Source: Streptomyces liliifuscus (GTDB lineage: Bacteria; Actinomycetota; Actinomycetes; Streptomycetales; Streptomycetaceae). Taken from it: a DNA stretch of 64,000 nucleotides. The DNA lies in contig NZ_CP066831.1 of assembly GCF_016598615.1 (NCBI RefSeq), positions 5,828,001-5,892,000 of the forward strand, read 5' to 3'. Both the position numbers and the translations under genes were made by a program. Positions 16,037 through 26,230 of the stretch are shown piece by piece (position 1 is the stretch's first letter; the number at the start of each line of letters is the position of its first letter). The notes under the pieces were generated by a model. That model was not told the origin of the DNA and searched no databases. It was given only the letters and a program-made list of their open reading frames with translations.

Positions 16037-16985
16037 GATAGCCGAGCTGCGCGCGGCTCTCGCTGCCGAGGGTGGCGGCGAGTTTGGCTATGTGGACACG
16101 GGCGGTGCGGACGTTCATGCCGAGGCGCTCCGCGATGACGGTGTCCGTGTGCCCCTCGACGAGAAGGCCGGCGATGGCGAGCTGACGGGTGGTGACGCCG
16201 TTCACCGAGGGCTGTTGGACGGCCTCGGGATACATGGGCGTGGCGAGGCGCCAGAGCCGGTCGAAGGTGGTGGCGAGGTGGGTGACGAGGGCCGGGTGCC
16301 GGATCTCCAGGGCGATGCTGCGGTCCTTGGCCGCGGGGATGAACGCGACGGTCCGGTCCATGACGAAGAGACGCTCGGTGACCTCGTCCAGGGTGCGGAC
16401 CTCGACATCGCCGTCGAGCTGTTCGAAATGAGCCACGACCGCGGACGAGTAGCGCGAGGTGTGCTGGTAGAGCGTGCGCATCCGGGCTCCCCGGGAGAGC
16501 AGCGCCCGTTCCCGCGGCAGCGCGTCGGCCAGGATTTCGGGCGGCCGGTTTCCGCCGGGCTGGATGGTCAGCATTTCCTGCGACGACTCGGCCACCGCCC
16601 GGTTGACGGCGGCGTTGATCCGGGGGAGTCCCTGAAGCGCGGTGACCAGGGCGGAGCCGGAGGACTGCGTGCCATGGGCGTTCAGGTCCAGGAGAGGCTC
16701 GAACGTCTCGGCCAGCCTCGCCGCCCGGCGGCGCTGCCGCGCGACTTCCTCGTCAAAGGTGCGGAGCAGCCTCGGGAGGGCGACGGCGGGCGCGGTGGGT
16801 CTCAGCCATCGAACGTCCTCCGGGTCGGGCTGCAGGAGGCCGAAGTCGATCAGGCAAGGTGACTTCAGGGCGTCCTGCTGCCGTACACGTCCCTCGCTCA
16901 GCGCGCGGCCGTACAGCAGCGATCCCGCCTCGCACAGCTCCTCGACCTGGTGCGTCTGATGCTCGGGCGTCTCGTCGGTGGACAT
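15990..16985 (-). CDS. LuxR-HTH regulator with TrmB/PLD-like middle domain (paralog B)
   Basis: 331-aa paralog of A and C with the same order of parts: N-terminal VEELCEAGSLLYGRALSEGR, TrmB/PLD-like sensor region (MLTIQPGGNRPPEILADALP, RGARMRTLYQHTSRYSSAV, LFVMDRTVAFIPAAKDRSIA) and LuxR HTH (LGMNVRTARVHIAKLAATLG). No phosphoacceptor domain, so it probably senses a ligand or partner directly. The ATG at 16985 immediately follows the TGA of paralog C (TGAATG), showing tight coupling in one operon. Its 3' end overlaps paralog A, transcribed towards it. Confidence 0.87.
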   Translation of the reverse strand: MSTDETPEHQTHQVEELCEAGSLLYGRALSEGRVRQQDALKSPCLIDFGLLQPDPEDVRWLRPTAPAVALPRLLRTFDEEVARQRRRAARLAETFEPLLDLNAHGTQSSGSALVTALQGLPRINAAVNRAVAESSQEMLTIQPGGNRPPEILADALPRERALLSRGARMRTLYQHTSRYSSAVVAHFEQLDGDVEVRTLDEVTERLFVMDRTVAFIPAAKDRSIALEIRHPALVTHLATTFDRLWRLATPMYPEAVQQPSVNGVTTRQLAIAGLLVEGHTDTVIAERLGMNVRTARVHIAKLAATLGSESRAQLGYLIGRSGILEPRDREP

Positions 16986-17996
16986 TCAGTGATCCTGCTC
17001 CAGGAGCCCCGACTGCGCTATGAGAAAGCCGAGCTGGGCCCGGCTGCCGCTGCCGAGGGCGGAGGCCAGCTTGGCGATGTGGGCGCGGCAGGTGCGGACG
17101 TTCATGCCCAGGCGGCGCGCAATGGCCTCGTCGACATGCCCCTCGATGAGGAGTTTGGCGATGGAGCGCTGGACAGGGGTGATGCCGTTGGGGTCGACGT
17201 CGTTCGGGACGTCCTCGGTCAGCGGCACGGCGCGCTGCCAGAGCTGTTCGAAGACCTTGCTGAGGTACATGACGAGTCCGGGGTGCCGGAGTTCGAGTGC
17301 GACCCGCCGGTCGTCGCTGGCGGGGATGAACGCGACGGTCCGGTCGAAGATGATCAGACGCTCTATGAGCTCTTCCAGCGTGCGGACCTGGATCCGGCCG
17401 CCGGATATTCGCTCCACGTAGGCGAGTGTCCCCTGGCTGTGTCTGGCCGTGTGCTGGTACAGCGTGCGGATGCTGACCCCGCGGTCCGTGAGGGGCCGGT
17501 CGCGCTCCAGAGCCTGCATGAGAGCGTCCGCGGGGCGACCGCCGCCGGGCTGGATCGTCAGCATCTCCGTGTTGCACTCGGCGGTAGCCGAATTGAGTGC
17601 CGCGTTGATCCGGTCGAATCCCTCCAGGACGGTGATCGCGTGGATGCTCGTCTGCCCCTGCGTGCTGATCGCGATGAACGGATCGAAGGAATCGGTCAGC
17701 TCGATCGCCTGGCGCCGCCGCTCCTGGATCTCGCGTTCCAGGGGGTGAAGACGTTGTGCGAGCGCGACGGACGGGGGAACCGGGCGCAGCCACTTCTCGT
17801 CGTCCGGATCGGGGTGGAGCAGTGCGAACTCCAGGAGACAGGGAGCCGCTTCCACCTCGACCCGGGTGATGCGCCCGGAGTGCAATGCGCTGGCGTAAAG
17901 GCGCGCTCCTTCGTCACACAACGTCGTGACAGCATGGGGATGTGTCGGTTGTGAGTTGTTTGTAGGCAAATCTCCACCCCCCAGGGTCCTGAACAT
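16986..17996 (-). CDS. LuxR-HTH regulator with TrmB/PLD-like middle domain (paralog C)
   Basis: 336-aa paralog, first gene of the C-B operon and divergent from the DSGWT peptide gene. Sensor region: MLTIQPGGGRPADALMQALE, RGVSIRTLYQHTARHSQGTL, RLIIFDRTVAFIPASDDRRV, LELRHPGLVMYLSKVFEQLW; HTH: LGMNVRTCRAHIAKLASALG. The start is uncertain. ATG 17996 has no ribosome-binding site and lies inside a direct repeat; TTG at 17969 is preceded by GGGGGGTGGAG and gives the same N-terminal length as paralog B (15 residues before LCDEG). The true product is therefore probably 327 aa. Confidence 0.85.
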   Translation of the reverse strand: MFRTLGGGDLPTNNSQPTHPHAVTTLCDEGARLYASALHSGRITRVEVEAAPCLLEFALLHPDPDDEKWLRPVPPSVALAQRLHPLEREIQERRRQAIELTDSFDPFIAISTQGQTSIHAITVLEGFDRINAALNSATAECNTEMLTIQPGGGRPADALMQALERDRPLTDRGVSIRTLYQHTARHSQGTLAYVERISGGRIQVRTLEELIERLIIFDRTVAFIPASDDRRVALELRHPGLVMYLSKVFEQLWQRAVPLTEDVPNDVDPNGITPVQRSIAKLLIEGHVDEAIARRLGMNVRTCRAHIAKLASALGSGSRAQLGFLIAQSGLLEQDH

Positions 17997-18061
17997 GCAG
18001 GAACATGATGCATCGCTCCTGTGGCATTGACGTGCCTGAATGAGCCATCGTCTTGTGACGA
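17987..18061. promoter_or_regulatory. Divergent regulatory region of regulator C and the DSGWT peptide
   Basis: Two GAACATG direct repeats exactly 10 bp apart (17991-17997, 18001-18007), embedded in TCCTG(17987)-AACATG-CAGGA(17998-18002), with a further TCCTG at 18017-18021. A small hairpin TCGTC-TTGT-GACGA lies at 18048-18061, close to the start of the peptide gene. Helically phased half-sites between divergent genes are typical of an autoregulatory operator. Confidence 0.5.
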
Positions 18062-18100
18062 CGGGGGAGAAGATTCCATCAAGTGAGGACGAAGCCGACT

Positions 18101-18343
18101 ATGCGAGCGAGATTGCTTGGTTCAGTGCTTGCCGCAGTCTTCTCTGTCGCTGTGGCCTTCGGCACGTCGGGGGGCTCGGGCCTCGACGTCGTGCACGCCG
18201 AGCAGTCGGTCCCACCGGACAGCGGTTGGACCGATGCGGAAGCGGCGCCGGCGGACAGTGGCTGGACCAAGGTACTGGCCGGGGCGGCGGAGGTTCCGCC
18301 GGACAGCGGTTGGACGAGCAGCCCCGCGGACGCAGAAGCATGA
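18101..18343 (+). CDS. Secreted precursor with three DSGWT repeats
   Basis: 80-aa product: basic N-region and hydrophobic core (MRARLLGSVLAAVFSVAVAF), a probable signal-peptidase site after VVHA (residue 33), then a short acidic mature region of about 47 residues. This holds three near-identical units VPPDSGWT, APADSGWT and VPPDSGWT, with DSGWT at residues 40-44, 52-56 and 68-72. The repeats are separated by variable Ala/Glu-rich spacers, the layout of precursors that release several copies of a small peptide. Two starts are possible (ATG 18101, or in-frame GTG 18083 adding MRTKPT); both have purine-rich sequence 10-12 nt upstream. Its stop overlaps the next gene (ATGA). No known family recognised. 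Confidence 0.75.
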   Translation: MRARLLGSVLAAVFSVAVAFGTSGGSGLDVVHAEQSVPPDSGWTDAEAAPADSGWTKVLAGAAEVPPDSGWTSSPADAEA

Positions 18344-18675
18344 CCACCCCTCCCGACGACCGTTCCTTCCGCCGAGAAATGGCCACCGCGTACCGCTCCG
18401 GCTGGCACTTCATCGATCTGGCCACCGCCATCCCCCACAGCGGTGACTCATTGATGGTGACGGTGTTCGGGGAGCCGGTCGTGGTGACCCGGGACGAGGA
18501 CGAGGATGTACGGGCGTACCGGTGTCTGCGACGGCCTCGGGGGGCGCCGCAGCCGGTACGGTGCGCCATTCGGTACGGAATGATCTTTGTGAACCTCGAC
18601 CAGCGCGACCACCGGCTGGTCGAGCCGGAAGCCCCGGACGTACGAGCCATCTCAGCCACCCCCCGCAGTGCCTGA
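18340..18675 (+). CDS. Rieske-like protein lacking iron-sulfur ligands
   Basis: 111-aa cytoplasmic protein, translationally coupled to the DSGWT precursor by an ATGA overlap. It resembles the Rieske domain of aromatic-ring hydroxylases at both ends: WHFIDLATAIPHSGDSLMVT, then FGEPVVVTRDEDEDVRAYRC, and RYGMIFVNLDQRDHRL. The central part that should carry CxH and CxxH cluster ligands is missing: the sequence passes from CLRRPRGAPQPVRC directly to AIRYGM. It therefore cannot bind a normal 2Fe-2S cluster and is probably a binding or accessory protein. A terminator hairpin follows at 18717. Confidence 0.72.
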   Translation: MTTPPDDRSFRREMATAYRSGWHFIDLATAIPHSGDSLMVTVFGEPVVVTRDEDEDVRAYRCLRRPRGAPQPVRCAIRYGMIFVNLDQRDHRLVEPEAPDVRAISATPRSA

Positions 18676-18716
18676 CGCGATTCCCCCGTCGTTGTAAATC
18701 GCTCAGGCGCTTCCCC

Positions 18717-18757
18717 GCAGCGGCGTCACCGTGACCTGAACACGGTGACGCCGCTGC
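18717..18757. terminator. Terminator hairpin
   Basis: Perfect 17-bp inverted repeat (18717-18733 with 18741-18757), 7-nt loop, between the convergent Rieske-like and PPOX-type genes. Confidence 0.8.
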
Positions 18758-18863
18758 AGTTTCCAGGCATATTTCAGGTCATCCACCGGTTTCCACAAGG
18801 GCTGAAACCAGCCTGGTACCCGACTGGTGTCCCGTTGTGCGCCCGCCTCGCACCGGATTCCCG

Positions 18864-19277
18864 TCAGCCGTGCCCCAGAGCCGACGTCAGAGCGATCTCG
18901 ACGACCACCCGGGACGGGTTGGGGGACGGGGTCCGGCCGTAGCGCTCGGCGTACCGCCGCTCCGCCTCCGCGACCCGCTCGGGGTCCATGGAAACCGTCG
19001 CGCGCCCCTCCAGCGTCGCCCACCGCCGCCCGTCCACCTGGCAGACCGCGACGGGGATGCCGTCGGACCCGCCGGCCTGCACGTTCCGCACCTTCGTGCT
19101 GGACTTGTTCGCGATCACCCGAGCGAGACCGCCCTCCGGATCGTATGTAACCCCGACGGGCACCACATGCGGCGTGCCGTCGGGACGGAGGGTGGTCAGG
19201 GTGCACAGATGACGTTCCCGCCAGAAACCGAGGTACGAGTCGTCGGGATCGCGCGGGTTCACGGGATACGAGGCCAT
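18864..19277 (-). CDS. PPOX-class (split-barrel) F420- or flavin-dependent protein
   Basis: 137-aa split beta-barrel protein of the pyridoxamine-5'-phosphate-oxidase-like/F420-dependent family. Typical segments are ERHLCTLTTLRPDGTPHVVP and VGVTYDPEGGLARVIANKSS, then KVRNVQAGG and VAVCQVDGRRWATLEGRATV. Such proteins use F420 or flavin for reductions of unknown substrates. The ATG at 19277 gives the normal family N-terminus; a longer in-frame start at 19334 would overlap the clpB HAIR operator and is rejected. Divergent from clpB, with only 113 bp between starts. Confidence 0.85.
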   Translation of the reverse strand: MASYPVNPRDPDDSYLGFWRERHLCTLTTLRPDGTPHVVPVGVTYDPEGGLARVIANKSSTKVRNVQAGGSDGIPVAVCQVDGRRWATLEGRATVSMDPERVAEAERRYAERYGRTPSPNPSRVVVEIALTSALGHG

Positions 19278-19314
19278 GGACCGGAACTTAGCCGCTGACC
19301 CTCGCCCGCACCTT

Positions 19315-19335
19315 CTTGAGTGGAATAGACTCAAC
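19315..19335. promoter_or_regulatory. HAIR operator (HspR binding site) of clpB
   Basis: CTTGAGT (19315-19321), 7-nt spacer, ACTCAAC (19329-19335): 13 of 14 matches to the HspR-associated inverted repeat CTTGAGT-N7-ACTCAAG. It overlaps the expected -35 region 56 nt before the clpB start. Confidence 0.9.
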
Positions 19336-19390
19336 TTTGTGTACGTTGGTTGGGTCAGTCAACCTGGAGCACGAGGAGGAGAACGGACAC

Positions 19391-21994
<2,604 letters not shown>

Positions 21995-22011
21995 GGAGAC
22001 CGGAGTTCGTC

Positions 22012-22160
22012 TGCGGGCCCGGTGGGGGCTGGTCGCGCAGTTCCCCGCGCCCCCTAAAGACGAAAGACGGGCTGCGCCCCCGTCTTCCGTCTTTAGGGGG
22101 CGCAGCCCCTGCCTTTAAGGGGCGCGGGGAACTGCGCGACAAGCCCCCACCGGGCCCGCA
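22012..22160. repeat. Nested inverted repeat containing the dispersed GCGCAGTTCCCC element; clpB terminator
   Basis: Outer perfect 19-bp arms (22012-22030 with 22142-22160) enclose two inverted copies of the dispersed core (22035-22053 and 22119-22137), which themselves flank further complementary sequence around GACGAAAGACGG / CCGTCTTCCGTC. Located between convergent clpB and the DUF2617 gene, where it can act as a bidirectional terminator. Confidence 0.85.
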
Positions 22161-22185
22161 CATCACCACCGGACCCAGGACCCCC

Positions 22186-22704
22186 TCAGGCCGGCGCAGC
22201 CACCCGTACGCCCACCCGCGTGCGGGTGGCCACAAGCTGCCCGTCCTGCGGATACGCATGCCACGTGCGCCAGTGCACTTGGCCCTCGTGCCGCTGCGCG
22301 AGCATCGCCGTGAAGGCATGCGGGCTGCCGGGGAAGACCCCCGCCAGACCATTCGGATGGTCGGCCACCAGCGCGAGCAACTCCTGCGCGCGCCCCGCGA
22401 ACGAGCCCCGCGACAACGTCTCCACGCGCGCGGCGAACTCGTACTCCCAGTCGCCCACCCGCTTGGCGACGCCGAGTGGCAACGGCGTGCTGCTGCCCGG
22501 AATACAGGCGACCGTCTCCGAACAACTGCCCCGCTCCTCCTCCAATAGCACCTGGTGGGACGCCCCGAGCAGTCTCAACTGGAGCTTCGAACCCGAGAGT
22601 TCCAGATCGAGCGTGGCGAGCGCGGGCAGCGGTTCGCGACCGAGGGCCCAGGCGAGATCGGCCGCACGCGTGTCGGTGTAGGCGGTGTTGAGGGTCGTGA
22701 GCAT
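22186..22704 (-). CDS. DUF2617 family protein
   Basis: 172-aa cytoplasmic protein of the actinobacterial DUF2617 family: MLTTLNTAYTDTRAADLAWA at the N-terminus, then LDLELSGSKLQLRLLGASHQ and CSETVACIPGSSTPLPLG. The fold is predicted to be related to TT1725/adenylate-cyclase-like beta-alpha units; function unknown. The ATG at 22704 has GGAG 7 nt upstream; an ATG at 22722 in frame lacks one. Monocistronic, convergent with clpB. Confidence 0.83.
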   Translation of the reverse strand: MLTTLNTAYTDTRAADLAWALGREPLPALATLDLELSGSKLQLRLLGASHQVLLEEERGSCSETVACIPGSSTPLPLGVAKRVGDWEYEFAARVETLSRGSFAGRAQELLALVADHPNGLAGVFPGSPHAFTAMLAQRHEGQVHWRTWHAYPQDGQLVATRTRVGVRVAAPA

Positions 22705-23042
22705 GGGTCGGCTCCGCTGCACGCAAAAGGGTGGGGTTGGTGTCTGTGAAGAGTGACGGTGAGTCGGTCCGTCGCACCCCGGTCGGCGCCGGGCGGGGGA
22801 TCAGGCCCGGTCGGCCAGGTCAGAAGGATGTTCCGGGGTCTGCGTCGGCGATTACGAGGGAATCATGAACGGCGCGTCCGCCACAGCGTTTTTACCCAAC
22901 TTCGTAGGGTTTCCATCCCCCCGAGGGCTCCACAGCTCAACTGTTCAACCAAGAAGTGCGCCATTGGCTCACACGTGCGCCTTCACGCCCCCCGCTCTCT
23001 CAACGCCCCTCAACGTTCCTCAACGCTCCTCGACACCCGCCC

Positions 23043-23147
23043 GGCTCACCTCGCACGGCTCACCTCGCACGGCGAGCGCCCACCGGGAGCCGAACCCCGG
23101 GCGCACGGCGAAGCGCCCGCCGGGAGAAGGCTCCCGACGGACGCTCG
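23043..23147. repeat. 14-bp tandem duplication and imperfect hairpin
   Basis: The gap 22705-23200 (496 bp) contains no gene I can support. It holds two exact 14-bp copies of GGCTCACCTCGCAC (23043-23056, 23057-23070) and an imperfect 19-bp inverted repeat (23073-23091 with 23129-23147) that could terminate the minus-strand gene ending at 23201. Confidence 0.5.
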
Positions 23148-23200
23148 TGGTGCCGGACGGCCCGGACGCGGTTCCCTGCCCGGAGCTCAGCTGCCCCGTG

Positions 23201-23452
23201 TCAGCTGCCTCCGCCGCATCCGCCCCCACCGCCCCCGCCCCCGCAGGACGACGACCCGCCTCCGCAGGACGAGCCGCCACTGCAGGAAGAACTCCCCGTC
23301 GAACAGCCGCCGCCCCCGCCCGAGCCCGAGCTGCCGGCCCACCAGCTGTGCCTGGACCGGCGCGAACGCCGCCTGCTGCCGCTCGTCGCGGCGGACACGA
23401 CTCCTATGACGACCAGTACGACGAACACCGCCAGGATGATGCCTACGATCAT
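23201..23452 (-). CDS. Membrane-anchored Gly/Ser/Cys-rich small protein
   Basis: 83-aa protein: an N-terminal transmembrane helix (IVGIILAVFVVLVVIGVVSA), a basic segment (SGSRRRSRRSRHSWWAG), then a tail of Gly/Ser with regularly placed cysteines (GCSTGSSSCSGGSSC and so on, ending GGGGGCGGGS). Five cysteines in the tail suggest metal binding or cross-linking. GGAGG lies 8 nt before the ATG at 23452. Similar Gly-Cys tails follow a membrane helix in several actinobacterial small proteins, but the function is unknown. Divergent from the aminotransferase gene. Confidence 0.6.
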   Translation of the reverse strand: MIVGIILAVFVVLVVIGVVSAATSGSRRRSRRSRHSWWAGSSGSGGGGGCSTGSSSCSGGSSCGGGSSSCGGGGGGGGCGGGS

Positions 23453-23639
23453 GGCGCCACCCTCCTTCCGTTCCCCCGAAGCGGCCCCCCGTGGGCTCTG
23501 CTTCTCGCCAGTGCTTTTGTCTGCGTTTCTGTCTGTTCCTCTTGCTGCTTTCCCGCGTGTGCTTCTTGTGTGAAAGGGGGATGCCCCCGCGCTTCACGGA
23601 CCAAAGCAGAGTTGAGCAAGTCCAGAGGTTGAGCGCAGG

Positions 23640-24857
23640 ATGGCGGTCATGACCTCCAGTGCACGCCGCCCGCTCCTCAACCGCCGCCTCGCAGAGTTCG
23701 GCACGACGATCTTCGCCGAGATGTCGGCCCTGGCCCTGAGTACCGGCTCGATCAACCTCGGCCAGGGCTTCCCCGACACCGACGGCCCCGAGGAGATCCG
23801 CGAGGCGGCGGTGCGGGCGCTGCGCGACGGCCGCGGCAACCAGTACCCGCCGGGCCCGGGCGTGCCCGAGCTGCGCACCGCGATCACCGCCCACCAGCAG
23901 CGCCGCTACGGCCTCACGTTCGACCCCGACACCGAGGTCCTGGTCACGGCGGGCGCCACGGAGGCCATCGCCGCGGCCCTGCTGGCCCTCCTCGAACCGG
24001 GCGACGAGGTGATCGCCCTGGAGCCGTACTACGACTCGTACGCCGCCTGCATCGCGATGGCGGGCGGTACGCGCGTACCGGTCACCCTGCGCCCGCACGA
24101 GGACACCCACGACGGGGTCGTGCACCGGCGCTTCCGGCTGGACCTGGACGAGCTGCGCGACGCGGTCACGGACAACACCCGGCTGCTGCTGATCAACACC
24201 CCGCACAACCCGACCGGCACGGTCCTCACCCGCGAGGAGCTCACGGCGATCGCCGAGCTGGCCGTCGAGCGGGACCTGCTGGTCGTCACCGACGAGGTGT
24301 ACGAGCACCTGGTCTTCGACGAGGCCGAGCACATCCCGCTCGCGACACTGCCCGGCATGCGCGGGCGCACGGTCACCATCGGGAGCGCGGGCAAGAGCTT
24401 CTCGTTCACCGGCTGGAAGGTCGGCTGGGTGACGGCCGCGCCCGAACTGGTGGCGGCGGTGCGCTCGGCCAAGCAGTTCCTGACGTACGTGGCCTCGGGG
24501 CCCTTCCAGTACGCGGTCGCCGAGGCGCTGGCGCTGCCCGACACGTACTTCGAGGCGTTCGGCGCGGACATGCGGGCCAAGCGGGACCTGCTCGGCGCGG
24601 GGCTCGCGGAGGCGGGCTTCAAGGTGTTCAGGCCGGCCGGGACGTACTTCATCACCACCGACATCCGGCCGCTCGGCGAGAGCGACGGGTTCGCGTTCTG
24701 CCGGGCGCTGCCCGAGCGCGCGGGCGTGGTCGCCATCCCGAACGCCGTCTTCTACGACCACCGCGAGGCCGGGGCACCCTTCGTCCGCTTCGCCTTCTGC
24801 AAGCAGACATCGGTCCTGGAGGAGGCGGTGAAGCGTCTCAAGACGCTCGCCGGCTGA
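23640..24857 (+). CDS. PLP-dependent class I aminotransferase
   Basis: 405-aa cytoplasmic aminotransferase of fold type I. The N-terminal motif is INLGQGFPDTDGPEEIREAA; other conserved parts are NQYPPGPGVPELR, NTPHNPTGTVLTREEL, VTDEVYEHLVFD, the Schiff-base Lys252 in SAGKSFSFTGWKVGW, and the C-terminal VRFAFCKQ arginine contact. It belongs with kynurenine/methionine/DapC-like aminotransferases acting on aromatic or branched substrates and a 2-oxo acid. The exact substrate is open. Start at ATG 23640, or three codons later at 23649. Monocistronic. Confidence 0.93.
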   Translation: MAVMTSSARRPLLNRRLAEFGTTIFAEMSALALSTGSINLGQGFPDTDGPEEIREAAVRALRDGRGNQYPPGPGVPELRTAITAHQQRRYGLTFDPDTEVLVTAGATEAIAAALLALLEPGDEVIALEPYYDSYAACIAMAGGTRVPVTLRPHEDTHDGVVHRRFRLDLDELRDAVTDNTRLLLINTPHNPTGTVLTREELTAIAELAVERDLLVVTDEVYEHLVFDEAEHIPLATLPGMRGRTVTIGSAGKSFSFTGWKVGWVTAAPELVAAVRSAKQFLTYVASGPFQYAVAEALALPDTYFEAFGADMRAKRDLLGAGLAEAGFKVFRPAGTYFITTDIRPLGESDGFAFCRALPERAGVVAIPNAVFYDHREAGAPFVRFAFCKQTSVLEEAVKRLKTLAG

Positions 24858-24985
24858 GGCAGCGGCGCTGTCACGGTGACGCGCCGGAACGACGGAGAAG
24901 CGGAACGACGGAGAAGCGGGGGAATTCGTGCCCGCCCGACCGCGCGTTGCTCGCAAATGATACGAATTGCCAGCAATCTTCGGGT

Positions 24986-26185
24986 GTGACCCAAGCAAGT
25001 ACCCTCGCACCCCCGCCCCCCGCCGTCACGGAGCCCGCCGCCGAGGGCCGCACCCGTCCACGTCCGTCCCCGGCGGCGGCGATGGGTACCGCCCTCGGGC
25101 TGTTCGCCGCCGCCCGGCTGCTGGGCACCGCCGCGGTGGCCATGACCGCCTGGGCGACCGGCGGCCATCCGGTGCTGCTGCTCGGCCGGTCCTGGGACTC
25201 CGTCTGGTATCTGCGGATCGCGGGCGACGGCTACGGGCGCAGCCTGCACTTCCGCCCCACCGTCGTCCACAGCGACCTGGCGTTCTTCCCGCTCTACCCC
25301 GGGCTGCTGCGGGCCGTCACCGAGCTGACCCCGCTCAGCGGCCCCGGCGCCGGCCTGCTGATCTCGTGGACGGCCGCCGCGGTCGCCGCCTGCGGGATCT
25401 ACGCGATCGGGGTCCGGCTGCACGACCGTGCCGTCGCCACCGCCCTGGTCCTCCTGTGGGGCCTGCTGCCGCACTCCGTCGTGCTGTCCATGGCGTACAC
25501 GGAACCGGTCCTGACCGCCTTCGCCGCCTGGTCGCTGTACGCCGTCCTCACCGGCCGCTGGGTGTGGGCGGGGGCCCTCGCGGCCTGCGCGGGGCTGGCC
25601 CGGCCGAACGGCTTCGCCGTGGCGGCGGCCGTGCTCGCGGCGGCGGCGTACGAGATCTTCAGGCGGCGCGGAAAGGTTTCCCACAGGCTGTGGACGGGCG
25701 CGGTGCTCGCGCCCCTCGGGTGGGCCGCGTACTTCCTGTGGGTCGGGCGGCGCAAGGGTGATCTGCTCGGCGGCTACTTCGAGGTGCAGCGGCTGTGGGG
25801 CTCACGCTTCGACTTCGGCCTCGGCGCACTGCGCTTCGTCAAGCATCTGCTGCTGCACGGCGACCGGCTGGTCTTCCCGATGTCGATGGTGATCGTGGCG
25901 GCGGGCCTGCTGCTGTACGGGCTGCTGATCGCCGACCGCGCGCCCCTGCCGCTGCTGGTCTACGCGGGCGCGCTGCTGCTCGTGGCGGTCGGCGGCGCCG
26001 GCTTCTTCGAGTGCAAGCCGCGGTTCCTGCTGCCGGCGTTCCCGCTGCTGCTGCCCATGGCGTGCGCGCTGGTACGGACGGCGAGAGCCCGACCGTGGCA
26101 CGCGACCCTGGTGGTCGGCGCCCTGGCCGGGCTCTCGTTCGCGTACGGGGCGTACCTCGTCGTGCTCGCCCACAAGCCGCTGTGA
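24986..26185 (+). CDS. Multi-span membrane protein, GT-C/PIG-V-like glycosyltransferase
   Basis: 399-aa membrane protein with about nine helices. The first extracytoplasmic loop carries RSWDSVWYLRIAGDGYG, the DxxWY/D-type acidic motif of lipid-linked-sugar mannosyltransferases, and HSDLAFFPLYPGLLR; ARPNGFAVAAAV and ECKPRFLLPAFPLLLP are also typical of this family. It would transfer a sugar from a polyprenyl phosphate to an envelope acceptor. GTG 24986 is chosen: a -10-like CAATCT ends 7 nt before it, suggesting a leaderless transcript. TTG 24947 is the alternative. The 24858-24985 gap has a duplicated CGGAACGACGGAGAAG. Confidence 0.8.
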   Translation: MTQASTLAPPPPAVTEPAAEGRTRPRPSPAAAMGTALGLFAAARLLGTAAVAMTAWATGGHPVLLLGRSWDSVWYLRIAGDGYGRSLHFRPTVVHSDLAFFPLYPGLLRAVTELTPLSGPGAGLLISWTAAAVAACGIYAIGVRLHDRAVATALVLLWGLLPHSVVLSMAYTEPVLTAFAAWSLYAVLTGRWVWAGALAACAGLARPNGFAVAAAVLAAAAYEIFRRRGKVSHRLWTGAVLAPLGWAAYFLWVGRRKGDLLGGYFEVQRLWGSRFDFGLGALRFVKHLLLHGDRLVFPMSMVIVAAGLLLYGLLIADRAPLPLLVYAGALLLVAVGGAGFFECKPRFLLPAFPLLLPMACALVRTARARPWHATLVVGALAGLSFAYGAYLVVLAHKPL

Positions 26186-26230
26186 GCCGCCGCGAGGCCG
26201 TGGCCCGCGGGGCTCGCGCCCGAGTGAGGG

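Noticed and set aside
23030..23150. Possible tRNA in the repeat-rich gap (GAACCCC stretch)
   Set aside because: No acceptor-stem pairing or anticodon arm could be built; the inverted repeats fit a hairpin instead.
24947..24985. TTG start for the GT-C-like gene
   Set aside because: No ribosome-binding site; GTG 24986 with a -10 box ending 7 nt upstream fits the leaderless pattern of neighbouring genes.
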